Assembly (NCBI GenBank): GCA_031292175.1
Contig: JARLHQ010000012.1
Span: 25,688-89,687, forward strand
DNA: 64,000 bases
Source of the DNA: Humidesulfovibrio sp.
GTDB taxonomy: Bacteria; Desulfobacterota; Desulfovibrionia; Desulfovibrionales; Desulfovibrionaceae
Direction of reading: 5' to 3'
Positions 1-8,656 of this stretch are shown one piece after another (the first letter of the stretch is position 1; each line of letters begins with the position of its first letter). The position numbers and the translations under genes are program-made. The notes below the pieces were generated by a model, which had not been told where the DNA came from, made no database searches, and saw nothing but the letters and a program-made list of their open reading frames with translations.

Positions 1-640
1 ACACCGAACCCATGAGCCAGCGGCGCGCCAACCGCATTTTTCCGTCCGCGCCCGCGCCCGCGCCTTGGCGCAGGCGGCGCACCAGCCCGCTGGCGAGCAG
101 CGAATAGGCCGCGTCGAACAGCAGGCCCACCCCCACGAGGATGCCCCCGAGGAACAGAAATTGCGGCAGGAGCGGCCCGCGCTCCGGGGCCACGAACTGC
201 GGCAGCAGCAGGCCGCAGAACAAGAGCGCCTTGGGATTCAGCAGGTTGGTCAAAAAGCCGCGCAGCATATCCGCCCGGGGCTTGCCGCGTCCCTGCGCCG
301 TTTCGTCCGGGCCGGGCCCTCCTGATGGCCCGGCCGCCGCTTCCGCGCGGCCCGGCGTGGCCCGCAACATCTTCCAGGCCAGCCACAGCAAATAGGCGGC
401 GCCCACCGCGCGCACGGCGGTGTGCAGTGCCGGATGCGTGGCCAGAAGCGTCGCGAGGCCGAGCCCCGCCGCCAGAACGTGGGCATAGCGCGCGCAGGCG
501 ATGCCGAGGCCCGCGCGCAGGCCCGCGCGCGTTCCCCTGTCGCCGGCCGTGGCCACGACCAGGGCCATGTCCGGCCCCGGGGCCAGAAACACGGCCACCA
601 ACGCGGCGAGGTACAGGGACAGGGGAGTGGGGTCGAGCAT
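1..640 (-). CDS. LysE/RhtB family amino-acid exporter (3' end outside window)
   Basis: At least 213 residues are present; the C-terminus lies beyond base 1. The start at 640 follows an AAGGAGGATCCC ribosome-binding site. Hydrophobic segments, the PGPDM motif at residues 21-25 and NLLNPKALL at about 132-140 are hallmarks of LysE/RhtB translocators, inner-membrane proteins that export amino acids. The loop at residues 97-126 is Gly/Ala/Pro-rich. The gene is divergent from an Lrp-type regulator, the common exporter/regulator pairing in which the regulator senses an amino acid and controls export. The substrate cannot be read from the sequence. Confidence 0.88.
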   Translation of the reverse strand, partial: MLDPTPLSLYLAALVAVFLAPGPDMALVVATAGDRGTRAGLRAGLGIACARYAHVLAAGLGLATLLATHPALHTAVRAVGAAYLLWLAWKMLRATPGRAEAAAGPSGGPGPDETAQGRGKPRADMLRGFLTNLLNPKALLFCGLLLPQFVAPERGPLLPQFLFLGGILVGVGLLFDAAYSLLASGLVRRLRQGAGAGADGKMRLARRWLMGSV

Positions 641-802
641 GGGATCCTCCTTGATGACGGCTAAATGGCCTTGGCTTGATCGCCTTGGGCTAGGGCCCTT
701 GGGCCGATTCCCGGCAGAATACCGCGCGGTGAGGGAAATTGCCTTGCTTTTTCTCGCGAAATATCGAAGCGTTTGGCAAGAATACTTTCTCTGGAGGCAT
801 TT

Positions 803-1318
803 ATGGGGAAGGATATTGCCAAGATTGGGCTGGATGCGACGGACCGCGCCCTTTTAGCCCTGGTGCAGACGGACGGGCGCATGTCCAACGCCAAGCTCGC
901 CGAGGCGCTCTCCTTAAGTGAGACGCCCTGCTGGCGCAGGCTCAAGCGCCTGGAAGCCGAGGGCGTCATCGAGGGCTATCAGGCCAACCTGAACCGTTCG
1001 CGCTTGGGGTATGGCGTGCTTGCTTTTGTGCAACTCTGCTTCGCCAACCACTCGGACGACGCGCCTGCGCAGTTCGAGCAGGCCGTGCAGCATATCCCGG
1101 AAGTGCTGTCCTGCCACAACGTCACCGGTGAGGCGGACTATTTTCTGCAAGTGGTGGCGAAGGATCTGGAGGCGTATGGCCGGTTCGTATCCGAGGTGCT
1201 GCGTAAGTTGCCGGGAGTTGCCTCCATTCGCTCCAGCTTGTCGCTGCGGGAGGTGAAGGCCTCGACGCGGCTGCCCTTGATGGCGGCGCTTTTGACGCGG
1301 ACGAAGCGCCCGGACTAG
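803..1318 (+). CDS. Lrp/AsnC family transcriptional regulator
   Basis: 171 residues. The ATG at 803 is preferred over the upstream in-frame ATG at 773 because GGAGG lies at 793-797. An N-terminal helix-turn-helix (about residues 10-60, with the family feature of a Cys-Trp-Arg recognition helix) is followed by an effector-binding RAM domain (about 65-150, including the pattern CHNVTGEADY). Such proteins assemble as dimers to octamers and respond to amino acids. Divergence from the LysE gene suggests it controls that exporter and itself from the 641-802 interval. Its stop overlaps the stop of the convergent gene by 4 nt. Confidence 0.9.
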   Translation: MGKDIAKIGLDATDRALLALVQTDGRMSNAKLAEALSLSETPCWRRLKRLEAEGVIEGYQANLNRSRLGYGVLAFVQLCFANHSDDAPAQFEQAVQHIPEVLSCHNVTGEADYFLQVVAKDLEAYGRFVSEVLRKLPGVASIRSSLSLREVKASTRLPLMAALLTRTKRPD

Positions 1319-2115
1319 GCCATGAACGAGCGCGCCACGCGGAACACGTCGTCGTAGGAGAGTTGCGCGCGGATGGCCAGGCACATCTCCGTGGCCATGT
1401 CCATCTTGCGCCGGGCCTGGGCCAGGATCGCGTCGCGCAGGTCCATCAGGTGGCGGGACACGAACTCGGCCTCGAAGCCATCGGCGGCCAGGGACAGCCC
1501 CTCGCTGAAGTAGCCGGGACGCAGGTGCGGCAGGTACTCGTTCAGGGCCTGCTTGCCGTTGCGGCGCGCGGCCAGGGAGTAGAAGAGCATCTTCACGGCC
1601 AGGCGGTCGTCCTTCTGCTTGTGGTCCACGCGGAGCAGCATCGGCAGGTCCGCATCCTGTTCGCCCACAGTGGACATGAGCCCATAGGCCAGCTCGAAGG
1701 CGCGTTTCTCGGTCACCGGTGGGCCGCCCATGAGCCCCATGAGGCGGATGTGGGTGAGCCGCGGGTTTTCGCCCAGGGCAATGCCGACAAGGGTTTGGCG
1801 GATCATCTCGAAGCGGCGGCGACCCTCGGCCAGCAGGCCCTGCGTCTTGGCCCGGGTCAGCCTGCGGATCAGCTCCTGGTCCAGGCCGGACACGGCGGCG
1901 TCGAGCAGGTGGCGGATGAGCCGCTCGTTGGTGTTTTCCAGCTCCGCCGCGAGCAGGCTGCGGTCGCGCTTGGTGTCGAGCAGCTTCTTTATGGACAGCC
2001 AGTATGCGGCCAGGGCCTCCACGGGCATCTCCAGGATGTCCAGCTCGTTTTGCGTGGTGCTCTGTTCCCTCTGGTCTTTCTGTTCTTTCGGGTCTTTCTG
2101 TTCTCTCGGGTCCAT
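1315..2115 (-). CDS. Protein of unknown function with N-terminal hexapeptide repeats
   Basis: 266 residues, no signal peptide and no clear membrane segment, so probably cytoplasmic. The first 18 residues are three imperfect hexapeptides (DPREQK, DPKEQK, DQREQS) encoded by an 18-bp-period tandem repeat; the remainder is Leu/Arg-rich and predicted mostly helical. I do not recognise the family. It is convergent with the Lrp gene (stops overlap) and divergent from lgt. Confidence 0.75.
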   Translation of the reverse strand: MDPREQKDPKEQKDQREQSTTQNELDILEMPVEALAAYWLSIKKLLDTKRDRSLLAAELENTNERLIRHLLDAAVSGLDQELIRRLTRAKTQGLLAEGRRRFEMIRQTLVGIALGENPRLTHIRLMGLMGGPPVTEKRAFELAYGLMSTVGEQDADLPMLLRVDHKQKDDRLAVKMLFYSLAARRNGKQALNEYLPHLRPGYFSEGLSLAADGFEAEFVSRHLMDLRDAILAQARRKMDMATEMCLAIRAQLSYDDVFRVARSFMA

Positions 2116-2280
2116 GCAAGACCTCGCTCCCCGGCCGTCGCCGAATAATGGGGGGTTGACGCGGGCGGTAAAAAGTCCGATTTCTGGCGCGCGCCGGTCC
2201 TTCTTGCTGCTCCGGCCCCGACCCTAGCGCAAATCGTGGCGGGAAACAAACAGGGCGTATCGCCCAAGCCAGGAGAGACC

Positions 2281-3066
2281 ATGCTCACCTATCCGGTCAT
2301 CGACCCCGTGGCCCTGCAGATCGGACCTTTGGCCGCCCGCTGGTACGGGCTCATGTACGCCGTGGGCTTTGGCTCCGGCTGGTGGCTGGGGCGCCGCCGC
2401 GCGGCCCGGCCCGGCTCCGGCTGGACCGCCATGCAGGTGGACGACCTCATCACCTGGCTGGTGGTGGGCGTGGTGCTGGGCGGGCGCATCGGCTACGTGC
2501 TGTTCTACGATCCAAGCTACTACATGGCCAACCCGCTGGAGATCTTCTCCATTTGGCGCGGGGGCATGAGCTTCCACGGCGGAGTCGTCGGGGTGGTGCT
2601 GGTGAGCTGGCTCTATGGCCGCAGCATCGGCAAGAACCTGCTGGAAGTGGGCGACCTCATCGCGCCCCTGGTGCCGCCGGGACTCCTGGCTGGGCGCATC
2701 GGCAACTTCATCAATGGCGAACTGTGGGGCCGGGTGACGGACGTGCCCTGGGCCATGGTCTTCCCCACGGGCGGGCCTCTGCCGCGCCATCCGTCCCAGC
2801 TTTATGAGGCCGCGCTCGAAGGCCTCACGCTCTTTATCATTCTGTGGATCTATTCTTCGAAACCGCGCCAGCGTGGGGCCGTGGGCGGCTTGTTCCTGCT
2901 GGGCTACGGCTGCTTCCGTTTCTTTGTGGAGTTTTTCCGTCAGCCGGATGTCCAGCTGGGTTTCGTGGCGTTCAATTTCTTCAGCATGGGCCAGCTGCTT
3001 TGCCTGCCCATGATCGCCCTGGGGCTGTATCTGATGCTGCGCAAGCCCGCCGCCGCCAAGGCCTAG
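2281..3066 (+). CDS. lgt: Prolipoprotein diacylglyceryl transferase
   Basis: 261 residues. Transfers diacylglycerol from phosphatidylglycerol to the lipobox cysteine of prelipoproteins, the first step of lipoprotein maturation in the inner membrane. Seen: several hydrophobic segments, the HGG motif (His99 within MSFHGG), the family signature [14 protein letters not shown] at 138-151, and RHPSQLYEA at about 169-177. The ATG at 2281 follows AGGAGAG; an upstream in-frame ATG at 2236 lacks such a site. Several clients are encoded in this window (lipoproteins at 13291, 19322, 34103, 35899, 40448). Its stop overlaps that of the convergent cyclotransferase gene. Confidence 0.97.
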   Translation: MLTYPVIDPVALQIGPLAARWYGLMYAVGFGSGWWLGRRRAARPGSGWTAMQVDDLITWLVVGVVLGGRIGYVLFYDPSYYMANPLEIFSIWRGGMSFHGGVVGVVLVSWLYGRSIGKNLLEVGDLIAPLVPPGLLAGRIGNFINGELWGRVTDVPWAMVFPTGGPLPRHPSQLYEAALEGLTLFIILWIYSSKPRQRGAVGGLFLLGYGCFRFFVEFFRQPDVQLGFVAFNFFSMGQLLCLPMIALGLYLMLRKPAAAKA

Positions 3067-3908
3067 GGCCGGTTCCCAGGCCCACCCGGCTGCCGGTGCA
3101 GCAGTTCCGGCAGGGCGGCCACGAACACCCGGTCCCAGAGCTTGCCCGTCAGCAGAAGCGCCCCGCGTCCGCTATCGGCGGCGGGGTCAAAGGCCACACC
3201 GTTGGCCGCCTCCGCGCCGTCGGGCAGTTCGCGCCGCAGGGCCGAGAGGTCGAGCCACAGGGCCACCTGCCCGTCGCTGGGGCGGATGACCGCGAGGATG
3301 TCCTCCTGCCAGATGTTGGCCACGAGCCAGCCGTTCACCCATTCCAATTCGTTGATGCGCTCAATGGGGCGCGTCCCCTCGCGCACGCGCAGGGTCTTGC
3401 CGGTTTCCTCCAGGGTGCGGGCGTCGAGGAAGCGCAGCACGTCCGTGCCATCGCTCAACACAGCCGTGTCCCCCCGACAGGTCAGGCCCCAGCCCTGGCC
3501 GCGCAGCCGGTGGCGCCCAAGGGGCCGCAAGCTCTCCGGGTCATAGGTCAGGATGACGCCCTCGCGCCAGGTGAGCTGGACCAGGCGCGCGCCCCGGCCT
3601 TTCGCAGGGCACAGGGCCAGGCCCTCGCCGAAAAAAGCTTCGGGCAAACCGCGCCAAGTCAGCACCCGGCCTGTAGCCGGGTCTACGCGGCGCACCGTGG
3701 ACTGCCCGTAGAGGCCTGTGCTCTCGAAGTATACGCCATGGTGCAGGAAGAACCCCTGGGTGAAGGCTTTGCTGTCGTGGGGCAGCCGGGCGAGCACACG
3801 CACCACTTCCGTGGGGGCCAGGCCGCTCGGGGCGGCGGGTGAAGCGCCGGGCAGGCAGAGGACCAGCAGCGCTGCCAGAAGCCAGGGAAATGTACCCCGG
3901 CCGTTCAT
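3063..3908 (-). CDS. Glutaminyl-peptide cyclotransferase, plant type, exported
   Basis: 281 residues. Converts N-terminal glutamine to pyroglutamate. The first ~26 residues form a Sec signal peptide ending near ASPAA, so it acts in the periplasm. Family-specific blocks are clear: [12 protein letters not shown], then [20 protein letters not shown] followed by ANIWQ, and a C-terminal NGVAFDP with LTGKLWDRV; together they describe the beta-propeller class of glutaminyl cyclases (papaya type), not the zinc-dependent animal type. The ATG at 3908 overlaps the cheD stop in an ATGA junction, so it is probably co-translated as the last gene of the pilin/cheD unit. Confidence 0.88.
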   Translation of the reverse strand: MNGRGTFPWLLAALLVLCLPGASPAAPSGLAPTEVVRVLARLPHDSKAFTQGFFLHHGVYFESTGLYGQSTVRRVDPATGRVLTWRGLPEAFFGEGLALCPAKGRGARLVQLTWREGVILTYDPESLRPLGRHRLRGQGWGLTCRGDTAVLSDGTDVLRFLDARTLEETGKTLRVREGTRPIERINELEWVNGWLVANIWQEDILAVIRPSDGQVALWLDLSALRRELPDGAEAANGVAFDPAADSGRGALLLTGKLWDRVFVAALPELLHRQPGGPGNRP

Positions 3909-4471
3909 CTTTGCTGGGCCTTGCGTCGCGCGTTTGCGGTCAGATACCTTCTGGCTAAATTCTGGTCCAGGTAGGTGAGCCAGACCTCGCCCGTGCCGGT
4001 TGCGAAGTAGAGCTTGCGGCCGTGCTCCCCCAGCACGTCCTGGGCCACGGGCCGCAGGCCGAAGAGCAGCAGGGTGGCCAGCGCGGACTCCACGTTTTTT
4101 CGGCCCACGTCGAGCATGTCGCGGATATCGGCGCCGTAGGCGTTCTGCAGGGTGTTGGCCCCGCCGAAGACTTTCACCTCCAGCTCTTCCGGGGGCATGC
4201 CCGCCGCGCGGAAGCGCTGCACCATGGCGCGCACGGCGAGGTCGGCGAAGGTGCCGTCCGTGGTTCTGGCGCAGCACCGTCGCTGGCCCTTATCGGGCAA
4301 CATGGCGTGAAACATCCCGCCCTTGCCGTGGGCGCGGTGGTAGAAGGTGACCGAGACGCAGCTCCCGAGCACAGTGGTGAGGAACATGGGCTTGGACGCA
4401 AAGGCGCAGTCGCCGATGCTGACGTGGGCCACGGGCAGGCCAAGATTTCCCGCTGCGGAGAATACGGCCAT
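3905..4471 (-). CDS. cheD: Chemoreceptor glutamine deamidase CheD
   Basis: 188 residues. CheD deamidates specific glutamines on methyl-accepting chemotaxis proteins and can bind CheC. The active-site geometry is visible: Cys38 in VLGSCVSV and His55 in GGMFHAMLP, 17 residues apart as in characterised CheD (Cys27/His44), with Thr32/33 just upstream; the conserved KVFGGA follows at 100-105. No other chemotaxis gene is near; it sits 3 nt after a small exported protein at the end of a prepilin cluster, hinting at a role in pilus-linked signalling (inference). Confidence 0.93.
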   Translation of the reverse strand: MAVFSAAGNLGLPVAHVSIGDCAFASKPMFLTTVLGSCVSVTFYHRAHGKGGMFHAMLPDKGQRRCCARTTDGTFADLAVRAMVQRFRAAGMPPEELEVKVFGGANTLQNAYGADIRDMLDVGRKNVESALATLLLFGLRPVAQDVLGEHGRKLYFATGTGEVWLTYLDQNLARRYLTANARRKAQQR

Positions 4472-4474
4472 GGC

Positions 4475-4804
4475 TTATTTGTAGATGATGATGTCGCCGT
4501 AAATGGCCTTGCCGCTTTTGCGCGCCGGAGCGGCCTTGCCGTCGGGGGAGGGCGCGGCCTCCTGTTGCGTATTCGTCTGCGCGGGTCCAGGGAAGGGCTT
4601 GTCCTCGCCGCCCGCGGCGCGCACCGCTTTGCCCGGATTGTTCACCGCATTGCTGACCGCATGGACCAGGGCCTCACGCTGGCTCTGATCCAGTTCCTGT
4701 TTTTGGTTTATCGCGTCCTGCATGGGGTCAGCCGCGCGCGCACGCGCTGGGAGCAGGAGCAGGGCCAGGGCCAGGGCGAAAGGGAACAGGCAGGTGCGCC
4801 GCAT
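4475..4804 (-). CDS. Small exported protein of unknown function
   Basis: 109 residues. Residues 1-24 form a signal peptide with cleavage expected after ARA before AD. The mature part is hydrophilic, rich in Ala, Gln, Lys and Pro, and ends in the beta-prone tail YGDIIIYK. Located 16 nt downstream of the lectin-like pilus gene and 3 nt before cheD, so it is in the same transcription unit. No family recognised; a periplasmic accessory to the pilus is possible but unproven. Confidence 0.7.
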   Translation of the reverse strand: MRRTCLFPFALALALLLLPARARAADPMQDAINQKQELDQSQREALVHAVSNAVNNPGKAVRAAGGEDKPFPGPAQTNTQQEAAPSPDGKAAPARKSGKAIYGDIIIYK

Positions 4805-4820
4805 GGGGACTCCGATGGCG

Positions 4821-6935
4821 TTATGGTGCGCCCGTGGCCAACGCCGTGACGTTGGCCTGGGTCAGGACCTGTTTGTAAAGGTACACCTCGTCGATGATGC
4901 CGGTGAAGGCCGTGGAGGTACTGGTCGAGCCTGAGCCGAGGAAAAAGGCACCATTGGAGTTTTGCGCGGTTTGCACCGTGGCCGTGCCCTCGGGTGTGCC
5001 ATTGACGTAAAGGGTCAGCGGCGTGCCGGGATTCTGCCAGGAGGCGACCACATGGTACCATTTGCCCTGCACCGGCACGGTGGTGGAGGTGACCTCAACG
5101 TAGTTGGAGCTATTTGTGCCGTAGCGCAGACGGAAGCGCAGCGTGCCATTCCAATTGACACCGAGCCCGTAGGCCTCATTGCTGCTGCTCGTTGTGCCCT
5201 TGTGCAGGATCCATGCGCCCGTGTTCGAGCCGTACATTTTGAACCAGAGTGACACCCCGCCCACGGCCTGCAGGTCGAGGGCCGAGTTGTCCGGAACGGA
5301 CATGTACGTGCCGCCATTGAAATAGAGCGCGGCGCCGTTGTTGTTGACGATGCCCGGCACCCAGCGCGCGGTGCCATATATGGTGCCGTTCAGGCTGCTG
5401 CTCACGGGATTGGTCACGGTGCTGCCGATGTTGTCGAACATCGGCCAATAGGCGGTGTAGCCTGTGGGCGCGGTGCCATAGTTGGGCTGCGCTTTCTTGA
5501 AGGCCAGGACGAAATCGGCCACCTTGATGTTTTGTGCAAAGTCGCCCGTGGCCTCGGTCCAGCCGAAGAACACCTTGTTCAGGTCCACGTGGTACGTGGA
5601 GTTGAGAAAGATCACCTGTTGGATGGTGGGCGGATAGGTGGTTGAATCATAGTCCGCTGTGACGGTCTTGTATGCCGTGCTGGGGGTGCTGCTGATTACC
5701 CAGGTCTTGAGCACGTAGCAGTAAGTGGCGGTGCTGGCCGAGCTCGGCGTGGTCAGTCGGGTCAACTCGTAGCGGACGTAATACTTGGTACCGCTGCGCA
5801 GCCAATTGGACTGGGCGGCATAGTACATGCCGTACAGCCCGCTGCCCATGCCGTCCGGGTCGTTGGAGCTGATCGGTTCCGTCGGGCCGCCGTTGCCCGC
5901 GCCGTGCTGGTTGTCGTCGTAAGTGTTGCCGCTGCGTCCATTATATGGGGAGGGCGCGGTGTTCGAGCCCCAGAACACGTAGGCCATGTGGTCTGGTTGT
6001 CCGTAGGTGTAATTCGAGGGATCGCAGCGCGAACCGGCCACGAAGGGCGTTGTGCTGCAGCTGTTGTACCAGGTGTCGAATTCAATGCCGATCTTGGGCG
6101 GCTGGATGCCCTGGCCGGAGGTGCCCGGTCCGGCCCAGCCCATGAGCTCGCCCATGTTCGAGTCGCCGCCCACCGCCGTGAGGGCGTTGGTCACCGCGCT
6201 CATGACGCCGAACACCATGCCATCGGCCACGGAGGCCGGGTCCCACTGCACGTCGAAATAGGCGCGCAGGCCGTTGTCCATGGTGCAGTTGCCGTTCACG
6301 CAGCCCTGGGTGGCATTGCCCGCATACCAGATGGCCGCGGCGTTGTGCGTGCCGGTGACGGTGCCGAAACTGATGGTGTTGGTGCTGCTGTCGACGGTGA
6401 TGGGGTTGGTGGCCCCCAGGGAGCTGGTGCGCATGAAGTCATCGGCCAGATTGGAGAAGTCTATGGGGGTGGAGGCGAAGGCCGCCACCACGGGCAGGTT
6501 CACCGTGGAGGCGGCGGCCGTGGCCGTGGCCGGGGCGAGGATGGCGCAGCCTCTGCCTGTGGCGGTGATGGTGGCGGTATAGTTTGAGTCGTAGCTGACG
6601 ACCAGGCTGAAGCCCAGGCCCTTGGCCTGGTCCACGGTGAAGGTGCCGCTGTTGAGTGCGCTGACCGTGGTGTTCAGCTGGCTTACTGTGGTGCAGATGC
6701 GCAGCCGGGCCGTGGCGTAGCGCAGGCCCGCTTCGGCCATGTAGCGGGCGGCGGTGGCGCAATTGGGCGAGAGCACGCTGGTCAGGGAGGCCCCGAAGCG
6801 CGTGACCCCGGCCATGGCCAGGAGGCCGAAGGCCACCAGGGCCAGCGCCAGGTAGACGATGAGGCTGCCCCGCTCGCCGCGGGGGGATTTCCGCGCGGTT
6901 GGCTCCGCAGGGATTGCGCGTTGCGGCATGGGCAT
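4821..6935 (-). CDS. PilX-like minor pilin with L-type lectin and LamG-like domains
   Basis: 704 residues. The N-terminus has a basic leader ending RGERG followed by the hydrophobic SLIVYLALALVAF helix and a Tyr-Met-Ala-Glu-Ala-Gly motif, the pattern of PilX/PilX-N proteins; the +5 glutamate of normal prepilins is replaced by Tyr. Residues about 150-470 resemble an L-type lectin (IGIEFDTWYN, then a DDNQHG loop), and about 485-704 form a LamG/concanavalin-like jelly roll (YFNGGTYMSVPDNSALDL, WYHVVASW, IIDEVYLY). Serine, threonine and asparagine are abundant, as expected for a surface protein. It probably tops or decorates the pilus and binds a carbohydrate (inference). Confidence 0.82.
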   Translation of the reverse strand: MPMPQRAIPAEPTARKSPRGERGSLIVYLALALVAFGLLAMAGVTRFGASLTSVLSPNCATAARYMAEAGLRYATARLRICTTVSQLNTTVSALNSGTFTVDQAKGLGFSLVVSYDSNYTATITATGRGCAILAPATATAAASTVNLPVVAAFASTPIDFSNLADDFMRTSSLGATNPITVDSSTNTISFGTVTGTHNAAAIWYAGNATQGCVNGNCTMDNGLRAYFDVQWDPASVADGMVFGVMSAVTNALTAVGGDSNMGELMGWAGPGTSGQGIQPPKIGIEFDTWYNSCSTTPFVAGSRCDPSNYTYGQPDHMAYVFWGSNTAPSPYNGRSGNTYDDNQHGAGNGGPTEPISSNDPDGMGSGLYGMYYAAQSNWLRSGTKYYVRYELTRLTTPSSASTATYCYVLKTWVISSTPSTAYKTVTADYDSTTYPPTIQQVIFLNSTYHVDLNKVFFGWTEATGDFAQNIKVADFVLAFKKAQPNYGTAPTGYTAYWPMFDNIGSTVTNPVSSSLNGTIYGTARWVPGIVNNNGAALYFNGGTYMSVPDNSALDLQAVGGVSLWFKMYGSNTGAWILHKGTTSSSNEAYGLGVNWNGTLRFRLRYGTNSSNYVEVTSTTVPVQGKWYHVVASWQNPGTPLTLYVNGTPEGTATVQTAQNSNGAFFLGSGSTSTSTAFTGIIDEVYLYKQVLTQANVTALATGAP

Positions 6936-6938
6936 CTC

Positions 6939-7448
6939 CTAGCTGCTGGCGGGCGTGTTGATGCTATTGCGCGGGCTTTCGGTGATGCTGAAGGTCCCGC
7001 TGGAGTTCGTCAGGGTGAAGCTCACGGTGAAGGTCGGCGCGTGGGAGGTGTTCGCGCTCATGGCGCAGGCGCTCACACCATCCAGCAGGAGGTACGCCGT
7101 GCCCGCCACGGTCAGGGTGATGCGCTTGTTCGCGGCATCGTAGGCCAGGGTGCGGGGTTGCGCCGTGCTGCCGGGCAGAAGGGCGTTGGACGAGGTGTAA
7201 GAGATGAGGCTGGCTGTGACCCGCGGCGCTGTGCCGCTCGTGGCCGGACCGCCGTTGATGTCGCGCAGTTCCAGAGCGATGCGCGCGAGGGCGATGTCGG
7301 CCTTTTGTCCGTTTTCTTCGGCCTGCCTCGCGGCCAGCATGCCCTTCGCCCCCAGGCTGAACATGCTCCCTGCGAAAATGGCGATGAGGCCAAGCAGCAC
7401 GATGACCGCGATGAGTTCGATGAGGGTGAAGCCTGCCTTGGTGCGCAT
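6939..7448 (-). CDS. Type IV prepilin-like protein (class a)
   Basis: 169 residues. Leader MRTKAG followed by FTLIELIAVIVLLGL gives the prepilin peptidase site with Phe+1 and Glu+5. The soluble head (residues 35-169) is Ser/Thr/Ala-rich with predicted beta strands and a single pair of cysteines absent except Cys in SACAM. It is 3 nt upstream of the lectin-like gene and 11 nt downstream of another prepilin gene, so one transcript is likely. Probably a minor pilin or pseudopilin of a type II secretion/type IV pilus machine encoded elsewhere. Confidence 0.85.
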   Translation of the reverse strand: MRTKAGFTLIELIAVIVLLGLIAIFAGSMFSLGAKGMLAARQAEENGQKADIALARIALELRDINGGPATSGTAPRVTASLISYTSSNALLPGSTAQPRTLAYDAANKRITLTVAGTAYLLLDGVSACAMSANTSHAPTFTVSFTLTNSSGTFSITESPRNSINTPASS

Positions 7449-7459
7449 GTCCTGCCGTC

Positions 7460-7873
7460 CTAGAAGGAGACTTTCGCGTCCGTGGAGTTTGTGCGTTCCT
7501 GCGTCAGCAAGGTGGTAAAGCTGACACCGCCCACGGTGACCACTACGGTGAGGGAGTCCTGGCCGTCGCCGCTGAATGTGTTGGCGTTGCGGGTGAGCTG
7601 GACGGCAGTGTTGTTGCCGCCGAATTCCGTAACCACCTGGTTCAGGGTGCCGGAGGTGTTTTGGTTCACGTTGTCGGTGAAGTAGGAAACCACCTGCTCC
7701 ATGATGGCCTCGGCCTGGGCGGCATTCTGGGTTGTCGTCACGGGCGAGGAGCTCTTGAGCAGCTGTGTGCCGAGGAAATTGACGATCAGCGCACCCAAAA
7801 AGCCCGCCACGAGGATGATGACGATGACCTCAATGAGGGTGAAGCCCCGCTGGCGTTTTCTCTGGGTGGGCAT
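7460..7873 (-). CDS. Type IV prepilin-like protein (class a)
   Basis: 137 residues; start supported by GTAGGAGG 6 nt upstream. The basic leader MPTQRKRQRG is followed by FTLIEVIVIILVAGF, with Glu+5 present. The head domain is rich in Asn, Thr and Val, typical of a minor pilin. Sits between two other prepilin genes in the same orientation. Confidence 0.85.
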   Translation of the reverse strand: MPTQRKRQRGFTLIEVIVIILVAGFLGALIVNFLGTQLLKSSSPVTTTQNAAQAEAIMEQVVSYFTDNVNQNTSGTLNQVVTEFGGNNTAVQLTRNANTFSGDGQDSLTVVVTVGGVSFTTLLTQERTNSTDAKVSF

Positions 7874-7883
7874 TGGGGGCCTC

Positions 7884-8384
7884 CTACTGCACGAAACCGG
7901 TTTCCGGGGTCACGGTGAGGGTGCCATTGGTGTTGTTCGCGGTGATGGTGATGCTGGCTGCGCTGGAAAGCTTGTTTCCGGTTGTGCCGTCGTAGGGAAT
8001 GCCCAGGCTGTCATAGCGGAGGTTGAAGGCGGGCATGACCATGGACTTGGCGCTTATGGAGACGCTTTGCGATGTCTCCCCCGGCAGCAACAGGTATGTG
8101 GCGTTGGCGTATTGCGCCCAGTAGTTCGCGCCGTCGCTCTGGATGGTCAGGTAGGTGCTGCCGCTCTTCATGGCGGAGAGCTGCACGTAGCGCAGTTGCG
8201 AACGCACCTCGGACAGCCGAGCCGCGAGTTCGCCGTTCAGGTTTGCGCTTTGCGCCAGCACCAGGGCCGAAAGAAGGCCAAGGATAATGAGGACGGTGAT
8301 GAGTTCGATAAGCGTGAAGCCGCCGCAGAGGGCCTTGGCCTGTGTTGTGCCGGAGCGCCTTGTTCCGCGGTGTGCCTGGGTCAT
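7884..8384 (-). CDS. GspH/FimT-like pseudopilin
   Basis: 166 residues. The start at 8384 is chosen because GGAGG lies 6 nt upstream; an in-frame extension to 8465 has no such site. An unusually long basic leader (about 22 residues, ending LCGG) precedes FTLIELITVLIILGL with Glu+5. The pattern LSEVRSQLRYVQLSAMKSG after the helix resembles GspH/FimT proteins. First gene of the pilin set; an 88-nt gap containing a GC-rich hairpin (8438-8461, no T-tract) separates it from the aminomutase operon upstream, so read-through is possible. Confidence 0.83.
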   Translation of the reverse strand: MTQAHRGTRRSGTTQAKALCGGFTLIELITVLIILGLLSALVLAQSANLNGELAARLSEVRSQLRYVQLSAMKSGSTYLTIQSDGANYWAQYANATYLLLPGETSQSVSISAKSMVMPAFNLRYDSLGIPYDGTTGNKLSSAASITITANNTNGTLTVTPETGFVQ

Positions 8385-8473
8385 GAAGCGCCTCCACGCC
8401 GGATGCCGGGGAAATTCGTGCGGTGTCCTCCCCGCGCGGGGCGGCCTGTGGGGACCGCCCCGCAAGGAGGGGC

Positions 8474-8638
8474 CTAGACCTTGCGGATTTCCACGTAGCC
8501 GGTGGTGATGGACCGGACGTGCTGCTCGCGCTTGAGCTGCACGTCCAAAAGCTTGGGCGAGGAGAAGAGCACCTCTTCCTTGTTCGCGCCGTTCTGGGTC
8601 AGGACCAGCTGGTATTCTTCGGTGGGCTTTTCGCTCAT
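8474..8638 (-). CDS. 54-residue protein closing the aminomutase/ATP-grasp operon
   Basis: 54 residues starting MSEKPTEEYQ and ending YVEIRKV, preceded by an ACGGAGCGAAC ribosome-binding site and only 18 nt after the ATP-grasp/GNAT gene. It is hydrophilic, mixed charge, without cysteine, signal peptide or membrane segment; a small beta/alpha fold is plausible. No family recognised. Because it travels with two ligases and an aminomutase it could be a carrier, a peptide substrate or a small regulatory partner; none of these is shown by the sequence. Confidence 0.65.
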   Translation of the reverse strand: MSEKPTEEYQLVLTQNGANKEEVLFSSPKLLDVQLKREQHVRSITTGYVEIRKV

Positions 8639-8656
8639 GTTCGCTCCGTTTGCCTC

